A DNA stretch of 64,000 nucleotides from Azolla caroliniana (lineage: Eukaryota; Polypodiophyta). The position numbers were made by a program, and so were the translations under genes. The notes beneath the pieces were generated by a model. It was given only the letters and a program-made list of their open reading frames with translations, made no database searches and was not told the origin of the DNA. Below are positions 45,101-55,858 of the stretch, in pieces; positions within the stretch are counted from its first letter, which is position 1, and each line of letters starts with the position of its first letter. The stretch covers positions 22,320,001-22,384,000 of the forward strand of contig JBHGNT010000008.1 of NCBI GenBank assembly GCA_043228905.1, given 5' to 3'.

Positions 45101-47477
45101 CCTCTCTCTGGATGCTGAAAAATATAATATCTAATAATCAAGCTGAGGAAGGGGCTTTGTCATCCTGTTCTGGACAGATGGAAAGAGTGTATGGAGTTAC
45201 ACAATGACTTCCATCCTAAACCAAAATTCAGCAAAATTTTCTATGGAATAAAATAATGAAGAAATTTGCTAATGTCGCTCCACTTCATGACTTTATCTGG
45301 ACCTTACCTAAATTTTAAGCATTTCTGCAAAAGCTCACAGAATAGCCTCTGATTTGAATTTACCATTGTTTGTCTACATAAGAAGGGTTTCCTTTTTTTC
45401 TCTGAATTGGGGTTTATGCTAAGGTGACAAAGATGAGATGCAGCTTGCCCTTATAAAGCTGATTTTCTTTTTTTCTGGCTTGTGAATTTGGTCTATGGAG
45501 TAGAAATGTGGGGACTGAGACTTAACAAGGCAAATCATTGGAAAGATTTAGGGAGACCTTTAGTGTCAATGATTGCCCGCGTGATAAGGAGCAAAGCATC
45601 GGTGCCCCATGATATAATCAGGGCAGAGATGGGAGCAACACCTATAATCACCGAGGCATTGTTCCGATCAGTGACCTGTATAATCCGGGCAGAGAAGGGA
45701 GCAGCACCTATAATCACCGAGGCATTGTTCCGATCAGTGACCTGTATCCAACATCTTTGGGAGCCCCCAAAACAAAGGTACCCAAGGTTGACACTTATGT
45801 CATCAAGACAACTGGGTGAAAATGGAGACATTCATTGTTGGTATGCTGAAATGCAGCAATGGTCTGAGTCACATTGCATAAGTATAAATGCACCACCCCC
45901 CTTCCGATATAGTTGGACTTTCCCCATCTACACAAACGGGATCCTGACCAGGACATAACAAAAGGGTTACAATAGATCAGGCAATAACAATTGGTCGTGC
46001 ACATAGGCCGTGGCCCCATGGACCACGACCTCAGCACCCTTGTCAGCGATAGATAAAGAGACCATGATCTCCCACCATCGCAGGTGCTACCCTCACTTTG
46101 GAGACCTCTCCATTCTAGATCGACCTATGCTAGAGATCTTTCGAAGACAAAAGTTATAATATATCTAACATGAGAATCTTATTTACTTTTATATTTACTG
46201 AGTAATATTTATTTTATTTTGATTTGTTGTTCTCAAAGACGAGACAACACTTCATATTAATCTCTTGTTTTGTCTTATAGGCCATTTTGGCCTCTTAAAA
46301 GACGTTAATCTATCTTTCTTACTTACTTACTTTCAATGACGGCCTCCTCCACATATAGAGGACTAATTTGGCCCTCAGAATTCCTGAGATAATCTCTCAG
46401 ATCTTCCTTTCTCATTGATTTATTCTGTAATTTGTTGGCACATAAACAAGTATTGTGTGTCACTGTCATACATAAGAATCTAGTTTCCTTGATACAAGTT
46501 TCTAGCTTTTCTGAAATGATTTTCTTAGGTTTTTCATGCACTAATAGGTCAGGACATTAATCCTCCTTTCTAACATGTAATCAAATTTTAGTAGAACTAT
46601 ATCTGGAATTTATGAGATAACCCTGCCTTTGGATTTGTCCTCTGGTCCTTAATAGTAGAAAGGAATGTATTCAAGGTACTATCAAGATCGAGGGTGTAAC
46701 ATGTAGTATTGACAAGATAGAAAAGGGAAAATTCCTCACTATTTACATTCTAATAAGCCTCAGTCGGCCTATCGTATCGTCATTACTACAAGAACACTCA
46801 AGTTCTCTTCCTCTGATCTGAATGCATAAAAAAATTTCAAAATAGTCCGATCTTACAATTTCACATCCAGACCTTTAATGTGCCGGTGCCTCAACCCAGA
46901 CTGTTGCAGTATTGGTTCAGTACGAATATTCCTATCCGAGGCACTAGCTCCATTGCTTTCTTCGGAGATTTGAAAGAGGAAGTTGAGAGGAGGGTCAACT
47001 TCATTTGCTCCTGAAATTAATTAGGAAAGCCTATAGCATAAAATGCATGCGAAGTCATATATATTGATGTATGTAGCTTATCTTGAGGTTAGCCTTGGGG
47101 CATCTACAACTGGAATAGGGATCGATGAGACAAAAAGAGGATAGGATAAGATGCACACCTTGATTATTATCTTGATTCAGGCACGTAACAGACACCAAGG
47201 TAGATGAAAAATATGGTTTCAATCTGAAAAGAGATTGATCGATCCGAGAAGGTCCCATGGAATAACGAGCAGAGGCAATGTTGATCCAACCCTACAGTAT
47301 GGACGATATACAAAACAGTCCGTGTTAATACGAAGACAGTGGTGTACAGCGCAAAGCATGAAGTATACCTACGCGTGACAGGGTTTGAGCCAGCTCCTCC
47401 CTGCGACGCAGAAGCTCATCCACGGCATCGAGAAGGCAAACGAGCTCCAGCTCTCCGTCGTCTTCGGGTGACGCCAT
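39127..47477 (-). CDS. V-ATPase assembly factor Vma22/CCDC115-like, six exons, 216 aa
   Basis: Homologue of Vma22 (human CCDC115), which acts at the ER with Vma12/Vma21 to assemble the membrane sector of the vacuolar H+-ATPase. Exons on the minus strand: 47373-47477, 47159-47291, 46873-47010, 41913-41980, 39312-39432 and 39127-39212. Every junction is GT-AG and every phase agrees, giving 651 bp with one stop. Motifs in order: N-terminal helix LVCLLDAVDELLRRREEL, the family signature GWINIASARYSMGPSRID, LRHRHIK, then the hallmark EPLTWFGMLVSPHLRAAQ (exon 5) and SSFKE/GLEILTDLATIQ across exons 5-6. Length fits the family (180-220 aa). The ATG at 47475-47477 lies in a CCATGG context. Introns are 81, 148, 4892, 2480 and 99 bp; intron 3 holds copia I and LINE fragments. 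Family assignment is by motif, not by search. Confidence 0.9.
39428..39645. repeat. Imperfect tandem duplication at the exon 5 acceptor
   Basis: The sequence around the exon 5 splice acceptor (CTCCTGGTTAATCCAACACA, then ATTCAAGTTTCAGAA, 39428-39530) is repeated upstream in the intron at about 39536-39645 (CTCCTGGTTTATCCAACACC). The second copy keeps the AG-like context but no exon. Confidence 0.6.
42159..42412 (+). repeat. 5' LTR of element I with a 25-27-bp minisatellite
   Basis: 254 bp. About five units of GATGTGTGTGAACACACTTAGGACAGT type at 42177-42305, each containing the self-complementary GTGTGTGAACACAC. The other LTR (44570-44825) has the same array. Confidence 0.9.
42759..44506 (+). 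pseudogene. Remnant gag and RNase H of element I
   Basis: gag from MAKSNDVFRMLVVEDKLD (42759) with NYPLWAYMMRHVLVAKGLW; a stop at 43297. Zinc knuckle CKYCKGIDHIMKNC near 43582-43623. Protease start VWYFNSGATKHIT (the usual D-S-G is changed to N-S-G, so the catalytic Asp is lost). Near 44055 the sequence jumps to RNase H (TSDFGFILGSSCISWLSKKQ, SSCEAEYRAAF, KHIEVHYHYVRERF, ALPREKFEAFHKALGL) and ends at 44506. RNase H (44066-44506) is uninterrupted. Confidence 0.9.
44570..44825 (+). repeat. 3' LTR of element I
   Basis: 256 bp, nearly identical to the 5' LTR, followed by the duplicated AAAAC. Confidence 0.92.
44831..45170 (+). pseudogene. LINE-like C-terminal fragment
   Basis: The plus frame reads IKACNGCEEGLVEDDHLLLT and CSEYCTIYDDILKGDDDLS, then LRNTPRRL. 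A C-x2-C...H...C pattern followed by such sequence is typical of the zinc-binding tail of plant LINE reverse transcriptases. Stops follow. It lies in intron 3 of the Vma22-like gene, next to element I. Confidence 0.5.
45212..45371 (+). repeat. Dispersed repeat, copy 2
   Basis: Matches 37845-38001. See copy 1. Confidence 0.65.
45482..45958 (+). pseudogene. LINE-like ORF2 C-terminal fragment with an in-frame 66-bp tandem duplication
   Basis: The frame of 158 codons reads VYGVEMWGLRLNKANHWKDL, RPLVSMIARVIRSKASVPHD, then QHLWEPPKQRYPRL and PPPFRYSWTFP. This resembles the region after the RT of plant LINEs (VxYGVExWG, RSKxSxP). A 22-residue unit (IIRAEMGATPIITEALFRSVTC) occurs twice, at 45614-45679 and 45680-45745. 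No endonuclease or RT core is present. The open frame without an RT suggests a fairly recent fragment and not a gene. Confidence 0.6.
45959..46872. other. Rest of intron 3 of the Vma22-like gene
   Basis: No further gene or complete element seen. 46040-46130 is GC-richer and may still belong to the LINE fragment. Confidence 0.4.
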
Positions 47478-49790
47478 GGCCAAAGCGAGTGAGAGAGACG
47501 AAACCCAAGAAGTCTTCTTGTATGAGAGAAAATGTTATTGTATATGTATGTATGTTCTCAGAGGTGGTTCCTGGGGTTGGGGCAGGGGCTTCTTCCTTGT
47601 TCAAAACAAAAGAAATTGACGGATCCCCCAAGTTCCAATCCCATTTCCATTTCCTCTCTCTTTGTCCGGGTGCGTGCGTGCTTGTGTCAGCTCTCTCAAT
47701 CCAATTAACTCACGCCAATTTACCTCACCTCATTTTTCCATTCAATGGCATCCAATGGCCAGCAATAGACCATTTCATTTACATATGGTTTGCTTTCAAA
47801 TCTTCTAGAACTACTCGTTTGATTCGAATTCAAGGGCTCCAGACTACTCATCTTTGAATCAATATTTTTTGGAGCTAACTTGCAAGTGTGTGATCTCAAA
47901 TGAAACACTTCTAGACTCTCTCATAATAGATATAGTCGGTCAATGTCAAACTTGAACCTAAAACAACACTAGACTGGCTGGCAAAGCATAGAATTCTATG
48001 CGACTACACCATGATGCTCCTTTGAACTTGAAAAGTTGAAGAGTTATATCTCAAGGGAGCTAATAAGTGAGCATATCACACTAGAATGAAGGATCATTTT
48101 CTTAAAATCAATGAAGACACTGCGATGTATGTGATGAACCACTTGGGGCACCCACACCTTCTTTCCACAATAATTCTACATGGACTCTCTCTTTCCTCCC
48201 TCACATCTAGCGCTAGGCAAAATCTCTAGCCTCTACCGGAATTTTTCCTGCTTCTTTTGAACCTAACCGAAATTTTAAAATTTTCACCAACCACTTTCCT
48301 ACAAGCAATAATGTCAACTGGAACATGGTGAAATTTTTTTTTTATTGCATAGCAAAACAAGTGATAATGTCAACCGAAACATGTTGAAGAATTTTTTTTA
48401 ACACATAGCAAATCAAATAATAAAAATTAGTGTAATACAATGTTGTGAGCCATATTGTACCGATAATGTAGAGTATGCTCGACTAACATAATCTATGATT
48501 CCATTTATAAGAAGGCGAAACACATATACACAATCCATGTATTCTACAGAGAATAAGCAAATTAAAATACTTCGGATATATGGAAGATTACGAGGCAATA
48601 AAGGATCAAGTTTCCACTATAGATCTTCCAATCTATCAAAAAATAAAGAAGAAAGAGGAAGCCTCACATTAGCCTATACACGCATGCAATCACATAGAAG
48701 CAGGAAAATTTCCGGCAGGGGCTAGAGACTTTGCCCAACATTATTGCTGACCATGGCCGACAAAAGTCCCAATCTAGCTGGAACGTTGATACTGTTCTTG
48801 GGACTTTGCCCAACACTGCTCACATCTATCTCCCCTCACTTTGGTACCCCGGGAAAAAAATTATACCTAGAGTGGCTACAAGTATAAATGTATAAACCAA
48901 TGCTTCCATAGGAGTAACAAAGCTTATAGAGTATCTTTTCATACTTTCATTAGATTTTGTTGGCCACCCACATGGCAGAGCTTTAGTCCACTTTCACCAG
49001 TCTCACGTGAGGGGAAAAAGCAACAAAGGACATTTTTCTCTCCACGCAACGGCAATATCTGTTTAACGTGAATGTTTTTTCTAACTAATCGGCAAGGCAT
49101 TTCTTGGGATCTATGGCCGCCCACCGTCCGCACGAAAGAAAGTAAAGGCAAACGAGACACGGTCGCTTTAGATAACTGTGAATTAAAGAAGAAAGTGGTA
49201 TACCGTATACCTATAATACAAGCAGGCCAGCAGCAGGATTAGGCAACAAAAAGAGAAAAGCCAAACCGGACGCCACACCACAGCACGCCAAGTCTACTGC
49301 TGAGTTGGAAAAGCCAATACAGAAGAAGAAGAAGAAGAAGAAGAAGAAGAGATGAAGAGATGAAGAAGAAGCGGCGGCAGCAGGAAGAAGGGGAAGAGAA
49401 GAGGGGGGAGGGCGGTGACAGAGAGCTGCTGGGCTGGGATGGGCGAAGAGAGAGAGAGAGAGAGAGATAGTCAATGAATGATAGCTGGCGCGTGTGGACG
49501 CGCGCGTGGCGGGCGTTGATGGGATGGCTAGCGCCCGCCCGGACGCACCGCCCAGCACGCACCACCGCCGCCTTTTTCTTCCTCTTCCTTCTTCTTTACC
49601 CTCCTCCTCCTCCTCCTCCTCCTCCCTTTCTGTCTTTCTCCCTCCCTATCCCACGCTCCCCTCTCTTCTCCTCTCTCTTCAGCTTTAGCTCCTTCTCCTT
49701 CTCCTTCTCTCTCTTCTCTTCTCTTTCCTTTTTTCTGCTGTTTGCCTGCCTAGGAGCCTGCCTTCTCAACATACATACATACATACATAT
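47478..49790. promoter_or_regulatory. Intergenic region between two divergent genes
   Basis: It separates the minus-strand Vma22-like gene (start 47477) from the plus-strand trihelix gene (start 49791), so both promoters lie here. Visible elements: GAA repeats at 49320-49352, a GA microsatellite at 49446-49469, a long CT/TCC-rich pyrimidine tract at 49580-49735 and (CATA)n at 49770-49787. The pyrimidine-rich part is probably the trihelix 5' UTR. A plus-strand ORF at 49474-49812 overlaps the trihelix start in another frame. No transposon with complete ends is seen. Confidence 0.5.
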
Positions 49791-50366
49791 ATGCCTGTTT
49801 CTGAGGACATGAACGCCGCGGCGGCATCAGATCCGGCGGCGCAACAACGGCGTCGGATGGAATCAGGTTGCTCACAAGTAGTGAAGAAGAAGAAGAAGAA
49901 GGCCCCTCCGGGCACATGGTCGCCCATGGAGACCATCCATCTGATTGAAGCGTACGAGGAGAAGTGGTACTCCCTGAAGCGCGGGCAGCTCCGCATGTCA
50001 GACTGGGAGGAGGTAGCAGAGTCTGTGGCTGGTCGCGTGGCAGGGCATCCAGACGCCACCACACGGAAGTCTTCGGTGCAGTGCCGCCACAAGCTCGAGA
50101 AGCTGCGCCGCCGCTACCGAGCCGAGCTCCCCGTCCTTCTCCTCCAAGGCCCCCGTGCCTCTCGCTGGCCCTTCTTCCAACGCATGGATGTCATGGAGAG
50201 GGGCCATCATGCCTCTAATGCCCCTCCTCCTCCTCCTGCCAAGGCTGGAAATAACCTCCCAGGTCGCCATTCCAGTCGCTACTCCAATAAGGCCGTTGGA
50301 TTGAGCTTTGGAGTTGGATATGGCCGAGGGAATCCAAACGAATCCACCATGAGCCTAGAAGAAGAA

Positions 50367-50398
<32 letters not shown>

Positions 50399-50942
50399 TG
50401 AAGAAGAGGCGGAGGATGACGATGCAGGGGAGGACTCAGATCAGCCCCCTCCCGCAAAGCCATTTCCAAATAACCGCAGCAACAGCAATACTAAACGCAG
50501 TCGGCCATGGCCAGCTCATCTGCATCGGCACATCGTCAATGAAGACTATCGCTATTACCAGCACCAGCACCAGCACCACAATGATGGCTATGGCTACACG
50601 CCTAGTTCGAATTTTAATCCTAGGAAGCAATATGTTGATACTCCCATCAGCAGCCAGAAGCATGAATATGTAAGAAACCACCCTAGGTATTTCCTAGAGA
50701 AACTTGGTCCCTCCTCAGAACTCATTTCTGTTCTCCGCTATTTGGGCGAGGGTTTTCTAAGGATGGAACAAATGAAGATCCAGTTGCAGAGAGAAACAGA
50801 GCTATTTCGAGCCGATATGGAACTAAGACATACAGAGATGGTTCTAGAAGCACAGAAACAGATCTCGTGGGAGTTCTCGGCAGCACTAGGAAGCATAAAT
50901 AAGAAGGCAAAGAAGCTTCACAGTGCCCCGCAAGACAATTGA
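49791..50942 (+). CDS. Trihelix transcription factor, SIP1/ASIL-like clade (383 aa)
   Basis: Intronless gene for a plant trihelix (GT-factor) DNA-binding protein. A basic run, KKKKKK (32-37), precedes the trihelix domain at about 42-113: W43 (TWSPMETIHLIEAYEEKW), W72 (LRMSDWEEVAESVAGRV), VQCRHKLEKLRRRYRAEL. RWPFFQRMDVM follows, which is conserved after the domain in the SIP1 clade. A glutamate run near 190-205, encoded by GAA repeats, leads into an acidic segment. A His/Gln/Tyr-rich region follows, and a C-terminal helix near 325-368 (MEQMKIQLQRETELFRADME) that is the usual SIP1-clade coiled coil. Members such as ASIL1/2 act as nuclear repressors. The start at 49791 was chosen as the first ATG of the frame; M7 is an alternative. 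The clade is assigned by motif. Confidence 0.88.
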
Positions 50943-52069
50943 AGTAAAGCAAGCTACTTAATAGTCTCTGCAAGGATTTGTGCATCCAATTTCACTGGGG
51001 TACTTAATGTCGTCTGTTGTAAGGTTTGGAACTGTCCATTGCTAATTGTAACAGTCTTGTTAGACAATTTTATCGCTGGATCAAATACATTCTACTTTCC
51101 TTTTTTTGGGTGAGGGTTAGAACTAGCATAGCGTCACGGTGAATGTTATGCTAATTATACGAATGTTGTGCTCTTTGTATCTGGGCCCTTAATTAAATGG
51201 TTTTGGGGAAAACTAGCTTGATTTAGTTGGGAAGAAGAAAGCTTTCTTGAATTCTTAAGTAGATGGGCTTTAAAAGAGACAGGAACTCGGAAACTGCTGT
51301 CTTAATGCCTGTTTGGTTCCCAGAGACTGCACCAGGAGTAAAACTTCTGGTTTGCTTTCTAGTTTTACCTATATATTCTCTTCTTGGATCTTATGAAAGT
51401 GTACACTGTGAGAATGGGGTGTTAATGGATTTCGCATTTGCATCTTGGCATTGGATCAAACTCTTGGTTTGGATGTATATATATCCTTCTGAGTCAAATT
51501 CTTCTACTCTTATGGCATATCCCATCTACTATTTAGTGCAAGAATTCTGGGTGTTGTATTCTATCTATACAACCAATACCTTTCTCCAGGTGTTGTACTA
51601 GGCCATGCAAGATTTGATTTCCACAATCGGATGTATAATAACTCCACTGTGTGAAAGATGAGGTTTTCCTTACTTCCTAGTGAGTAGCGTCAGGATGGCA
51701 ACAAACAGAAAATGGAAATTGAACCTTCCACATCTTGATATGCATCTAGACTTACATGCATGCCTTGCCTATCTAGTATATGCATCCAGCCAGACACCAT
51801 GGATTAAGTGTGTTAGTGGATCTATAATACTCTCTAGTGCACTCACAAAAGAGGCAAAAATGTGCTATTTATAGAGCAGAATATTGTTTTTTAATCAGTA
51901 CAGGAGAAAAAATAAATCTTGATGGCATGAGAGCTTTTCTTCTTTTCATGATGAGGGGCTTACAGTTTTTGTCTTTCACATAAAGTTGAAAGCGTCTGGC
52001 AGTGTTTTAATGTAATACTACAGTCTACTTCAAAAGACAAAATCTTCTGTACATGTCCCAGAACCCTAA

Positions 52070-52117
<48 letters not shown>

Positions 52118-52400
52118 GATTAGCAAACGAAGTTCTCTTAGTGGGGGCATGAGATTTTTCTCCTCTCCCATTGTCTCGATGGAGATAGAAGATGATATCT
52201 ACCTGATAATATATAAAAGAAATTAATTTCATGATTTTATACTCTTGGCTTTTTTATTGTAATCTCAGGATTGGGATGTATAACAGAAATTTACTGATGC
52301 CCTCGGTTGAAAAATGTTGCTCTTGGTGAAACTTGGAAATTGATTTACGTGGGAACTTTATGGATGAAACAGCATATAAATGGATATATGATCAGTGAAT
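50943..52400. other. Region downstream of the trihelix gene
   Basis: No further gene supported. The trihelix 3' UTR probably covers the first few hundred bases. A CT microsatellite lies at 52075-52107. A short piece at 51138-51172 (GAATGTTATGCTAATTATACG) resembles the end of the MITE-like repeat described below. Confidence 0.4.
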
Positions 52401-52401
52401 C

Positions 52402-52677
52402 CATAGTATGAACCATACGTACCATACTTACACCCGCGAAAATACCATCAAAGAATGATAAATACCATACTTTTGGATTAACTATTTATTATGAGGTAAA
52501 TAAACCTAAAAAGGGAAAAAACAAAAAAAATACTAATTATTTATTATGAAGTAAATAAACCTAAAAAAAGGAAAAAAACAAAAAAACACAAGAATGTTTG
52601 AATAACATTCGCATTCGTTTTCAAACATAGGAAAGCGAATGTTATGCTAGACGAACATGAATTTTATGTACTATGAG
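52402..52677. mobile_element. MITE-like repeat, copy 1
   Basis: About 275 bp. Ends CATAGTAT and GTACTATG form short inverted termini. It shares the core AAAGAATGATAAATACCATA, CTTTTGGATTAACTATTTAT and the end AATGTTATGCTAGACGAACA with 58128-58358. Copy 1 has an extra internal tandem duplication of about 55 bp (ATTTATTATGAGGTAAATAAACC). No coding sequence. Superfamily not assigned. Confidence 0.6.
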
Positions 52678-53262
52678 TGAATCTATTCAGAATACAATTC
52701 GTAGCTACACCAATATTGATGGAGCTTCAGGTCTTGATTTGTGACCCAAATATGGAATCATTCACCTTATTATACATGGGCATGAAAGTGAGAAAACCCT
52801 TTTGTGAATAGCCAACAACACCGAGTCATGAGCTTCCATATTGCATATCTCCGTAATATCCCATCCATCCCATATTGTTTACTCTAGATGTTTTGTCAAT
52901 AAGGTGCAACTAACTACAAAGCCTTGGGTTGGAAGGATGTATATATCGATGCCTAATCGAACTACATCAGGTAGAGCTCAATAATCTAAGGGTACAATCT
53001 TGTGGGTGGGAATAGAAGATAGTAAGAACGAAAAATTCTAGGAACAACCTTTAGACAATCATAAAATCCTTGCTCTTAAAGTGTAGATCAATCATAGAAG
53101 TGGATTTAAGTAGGGATAAGGATGCATTATATTTAATGCATGTGATCAAGAGACGGTGAATCCATAGTTGACAAACTTGACATAGTATCACACTTGGGTC
53201 AAACAAAAATTATTGAAGGACAAATAAGAACCTTCCCAACAATGCAACCCTCCACAAAAAAA

Positions 53263-53374
53263 ACTTAGGATATAAAGTCTATTTGCATATAGAAGGAAAA
53301 ATATAAATATGTAAACAATCAACTTAGGATATAAAGCCTATTTGAATATAGAAGGAAAAATATGTAAATAATCG
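53263..53374. repeat. 60-bp tandem duplication
   Basis: CTTAGGATATAAAGTCTATT and the following bases occur at 53263 and again at 53323, period 60. No function evident. Confidence 0.7.
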
Positions 53375-53795
53375 TACTCTACAACCGCTTCCACACTAAT
53401 TAGACATTGACATGATCCATGATGAACTTCCAATCCCAAAAGATTGTGATAACTACTTTTGAGATTGTGATAATCTTTGACGTGATCCATGATGAACTTC
53501 CCGTATCCATTACCATGCAGCTCTTCATTCTTCATTTTTTCCTCACATCCTCTGATGGGTATATCATCTAGGAAATGTGTGCTTATGTGAGAAAAACAAT
53601 CTTGGAGAACTTTGTGCATATTGTTCATCATGTGAGCAACTACATTGGTCGCACCTCGAGGTAAGGTACACAACAAAAGTAATCTAATAAGATTCTCGAT
53701 GGAGATAAGATCTCAGCTATCGACTACAAGCTAGAATTGGTCGTTGCTGGAGTACAAATCAACCGTGAAGTAGATCGCCCTCCCAACGAACATCT

Positions 53796-53881
53796 TGTTG
53801 AAGCATGAGACCGTCAGTGTGAAAACAAGAACAACATCAATGATTACAAGATCAACAAGTTAGCATGGTAGAACAAGATCA

Positions 53882-53920
<39 letters not shown>

Positions 53921-54120
53921 GCACACAATATGTATTTGTATTATTCGAACTCAGAGTTACAATAGAATGGAGACAACCACCTTAACAGTAGGTTACAAGA
54001 GTAAGTTTAAATACTAATTGACTTAGGGCAATTGCCCTTTCCACTATTTACAGAAGTAGCCTAAACCTAGTGTGTCCAATGGGACAATGTGAATATGGCC
54101 ATATAGACCCATATTCGACA
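53796..54120 (-). repeat. 3' LTR of chimeric element J (D-type copia LTR)
   Basis: 325 bp. On the minus strand it begins TGTCGAATATGGG and ends ATGCTTCAACA. It shares blocks with the LTRs of A and D (AAGGGCAATTGCCCTAAGTC). A GA microsatellite at 53885-53919. A polypurine complement, CTCCCTCGTAATGGG, follows at 54121-54135, as in D. Confidence 0.8.
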
Positions 54121-54497
54121 CTCCCTCGTAATGGGCGTATACAACAAAAAATCTGTAATAAAAGAAGTAAACAAGAAAAATAAAGATTTATACAATGTTG
54201 TCGAACAAATCAATTTTTATTAAAGTCGGCAAACTCCTAGAACAGAAGGCCGAGTCACCCGGGGTTGGAAGGGTTGAAGCCGAACCTCAAATAGTCGATG
54301 TTGATTGTCTAAAATTGTCTTGAATGTCTGACTTCATCGGACTGATTCTTCATTACACCCATCTATGCCTAACGGATCTGAATTGATCCGCCGAAAGACA
54401 CTTGGTCATCTCATTTGTGACATTATTGGATGTAGGTGTCTTCTTGAGGCCGATTTGACCCGAAATGGCGTTGTCCCGAACAAAGTGATATCGAACA
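54121..54497 (-). pseudogene. RNase H C-terminus of a D-type copia
   Basis: The minus-strand frame VRYHFVRDNAISGQIGLKKT, then NVTNEMTKCLSADQFRSVRH is nearly the same as the D polyprotein end (VRYHFVRDCVISGKIGLEKI). Only about 50 codons remain. Upstream, at about 54497, it joins gypsy sequence directly. Confidence 0.85.
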
Positions 54498-54960
54498 AAG
54501 CGGCGATCAAGTAATCTTTGTCGGCCTTTACTACCGGAACAATACCCCACAACTCCCGCTCGATCTTGGGCGTATCCTCGCTGTCGCTCACTCAAAAACT
54601 TCACTCCGAATTGGATGACGAACCTCGTGCCGTCTTCATCCTCCTGGTTGATCATCCACCTGATTCCAGTTAGATAGTGTCGACCATCATATAAATAGGG
54701 GACTCCTTTCCATAGATTACCTTCTGGAGAGTTGATGTCGTCGTCAACATCCTCTTTAGTCTCCTTACTACTTCCGTGTGTTCTTCACCCATTCGAACTT
54801 CCACTCCTTCTTCGATAAACCGTACAGTGGCTCTGGAATATGTGCGTAGTGGGGAACCCAAATGTGGTAGAAGACACATGCTCCTAGGAATCGTTGGACC
54901 TCCGTTGTCATCATGTATTCTTCCTTCATTGCCAAGATGGCCTCTACCTTCGTCAAAGAC
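54498..54960 (-). pseudogene. RT C-terminus and RNase H of a gypsy element
   Basis: Minus-strand readings: VQRFLGACVFYHIWVPHYAH, PLYGLSKKEWKFEWV, HTEVVRRLKRML, ESPIYMMVDT and IERELWGIVPVVKADKDYLI. This is the gypsy RT thumb and RNase H. Frame changes are present. Confidence 0.75.
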
Positions 54961-55858
54961 GGTTTCCGACCGTAAGGTCTACAAGCCTAAAGCCTAAACT
55001 TAAATGCGGATTGAAACTGAGATGGTGCGATTGTGGAGATGACAAGCCGGCTACAACCAACCATATACATGTGATACGCAGACGTGAACTCAACACAAAT
55101 GTAAGACACCTAATACTCAGAGTATTGGAGACAACATAATTCTATTAAGCAAAAAATGATACACAGTTTTTCGATCATCCTTTACAAGCTTTCCATGGCG
55201 CTTTATATAGGCTCATGGGCGGTTACGTCTATGTGTGAACCGTTGTGACTATTCAATACTTTTCTATTTTTACGCTTGTCTATTTCTTGCCTAGTAATTA
55301 GTTGTCCCTACCTGTTTCATTAACTCTTTCTAACCGTCCTCCATCTATTTTATACTTGGGTGTTTGACCCGACCAACATGCTACATGTCAGCGATCCAAG
55401 GGTGGGCTACCTCGCACTTTGGTCGTTGATGGGAGGTTGAAGTGACACGGGAACACCACACTGTCATTCGGGCGTCAATGACTCAATTGTCACTCAAGCC
55501 CAATGCATGCGGATGTAATGGCTTCTTTCCTTCTCATGACCACACCATATGTTGGCACTCTATACTCTAGCTAATAATGCACTCTCCTCATTTTCCTCTT
55601 CTTCCTATATTGTAAGGGTGTTTACATTGCATGTTTCTTCAACCACATGTCTCTTTCGAGCCCAATGCATGCGGATGTATGGCTTCTTTCCTTCTCATGA
55701 CCACACCATATGTTGGCACTCTATACTCTCGCTAATAATGCACTCTCCTCATCCTCATCTTCTTCCTATATCGTAGGGGTGTTTACATTGCCTATTTCTT
55801 CAACCACATGTCTCTTTATCTAGATCGCATCGATGATCACTTCATCAAACTCTTTTGC
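54961..55858. other. Non-coding part of element J with a 162-bp tandem duplication
   Basis: No conserved reading frame. 55497-55658 and 55659-55820 are two copies with period 162 (AGCCCAATGCATGCGGATGT ... CAACCACATGTCTCTTT). 55130-55330 has LTR-like composition (ATTGGAGACAACATAATTC, CTTTATATAGG) but no matched partner. Confidence 0.55.

Noticed and set aside
46861-46873. Alternative donor ATT|GTAAGA at the end of exon 3 of the Vma22-like gene
   Set aside because: It has a stronger donor consensus, but the phase does not fit exon 4 (stop within four codons); the AAAG|GTCTGG donor keeps the frame through all later exons.
49320-49469. GAA and GA repeats upstream of the trihelix gene as a coding low-complexity exon
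   Set aside because: No conserved frame or splice signals; simple-sequence DNA.
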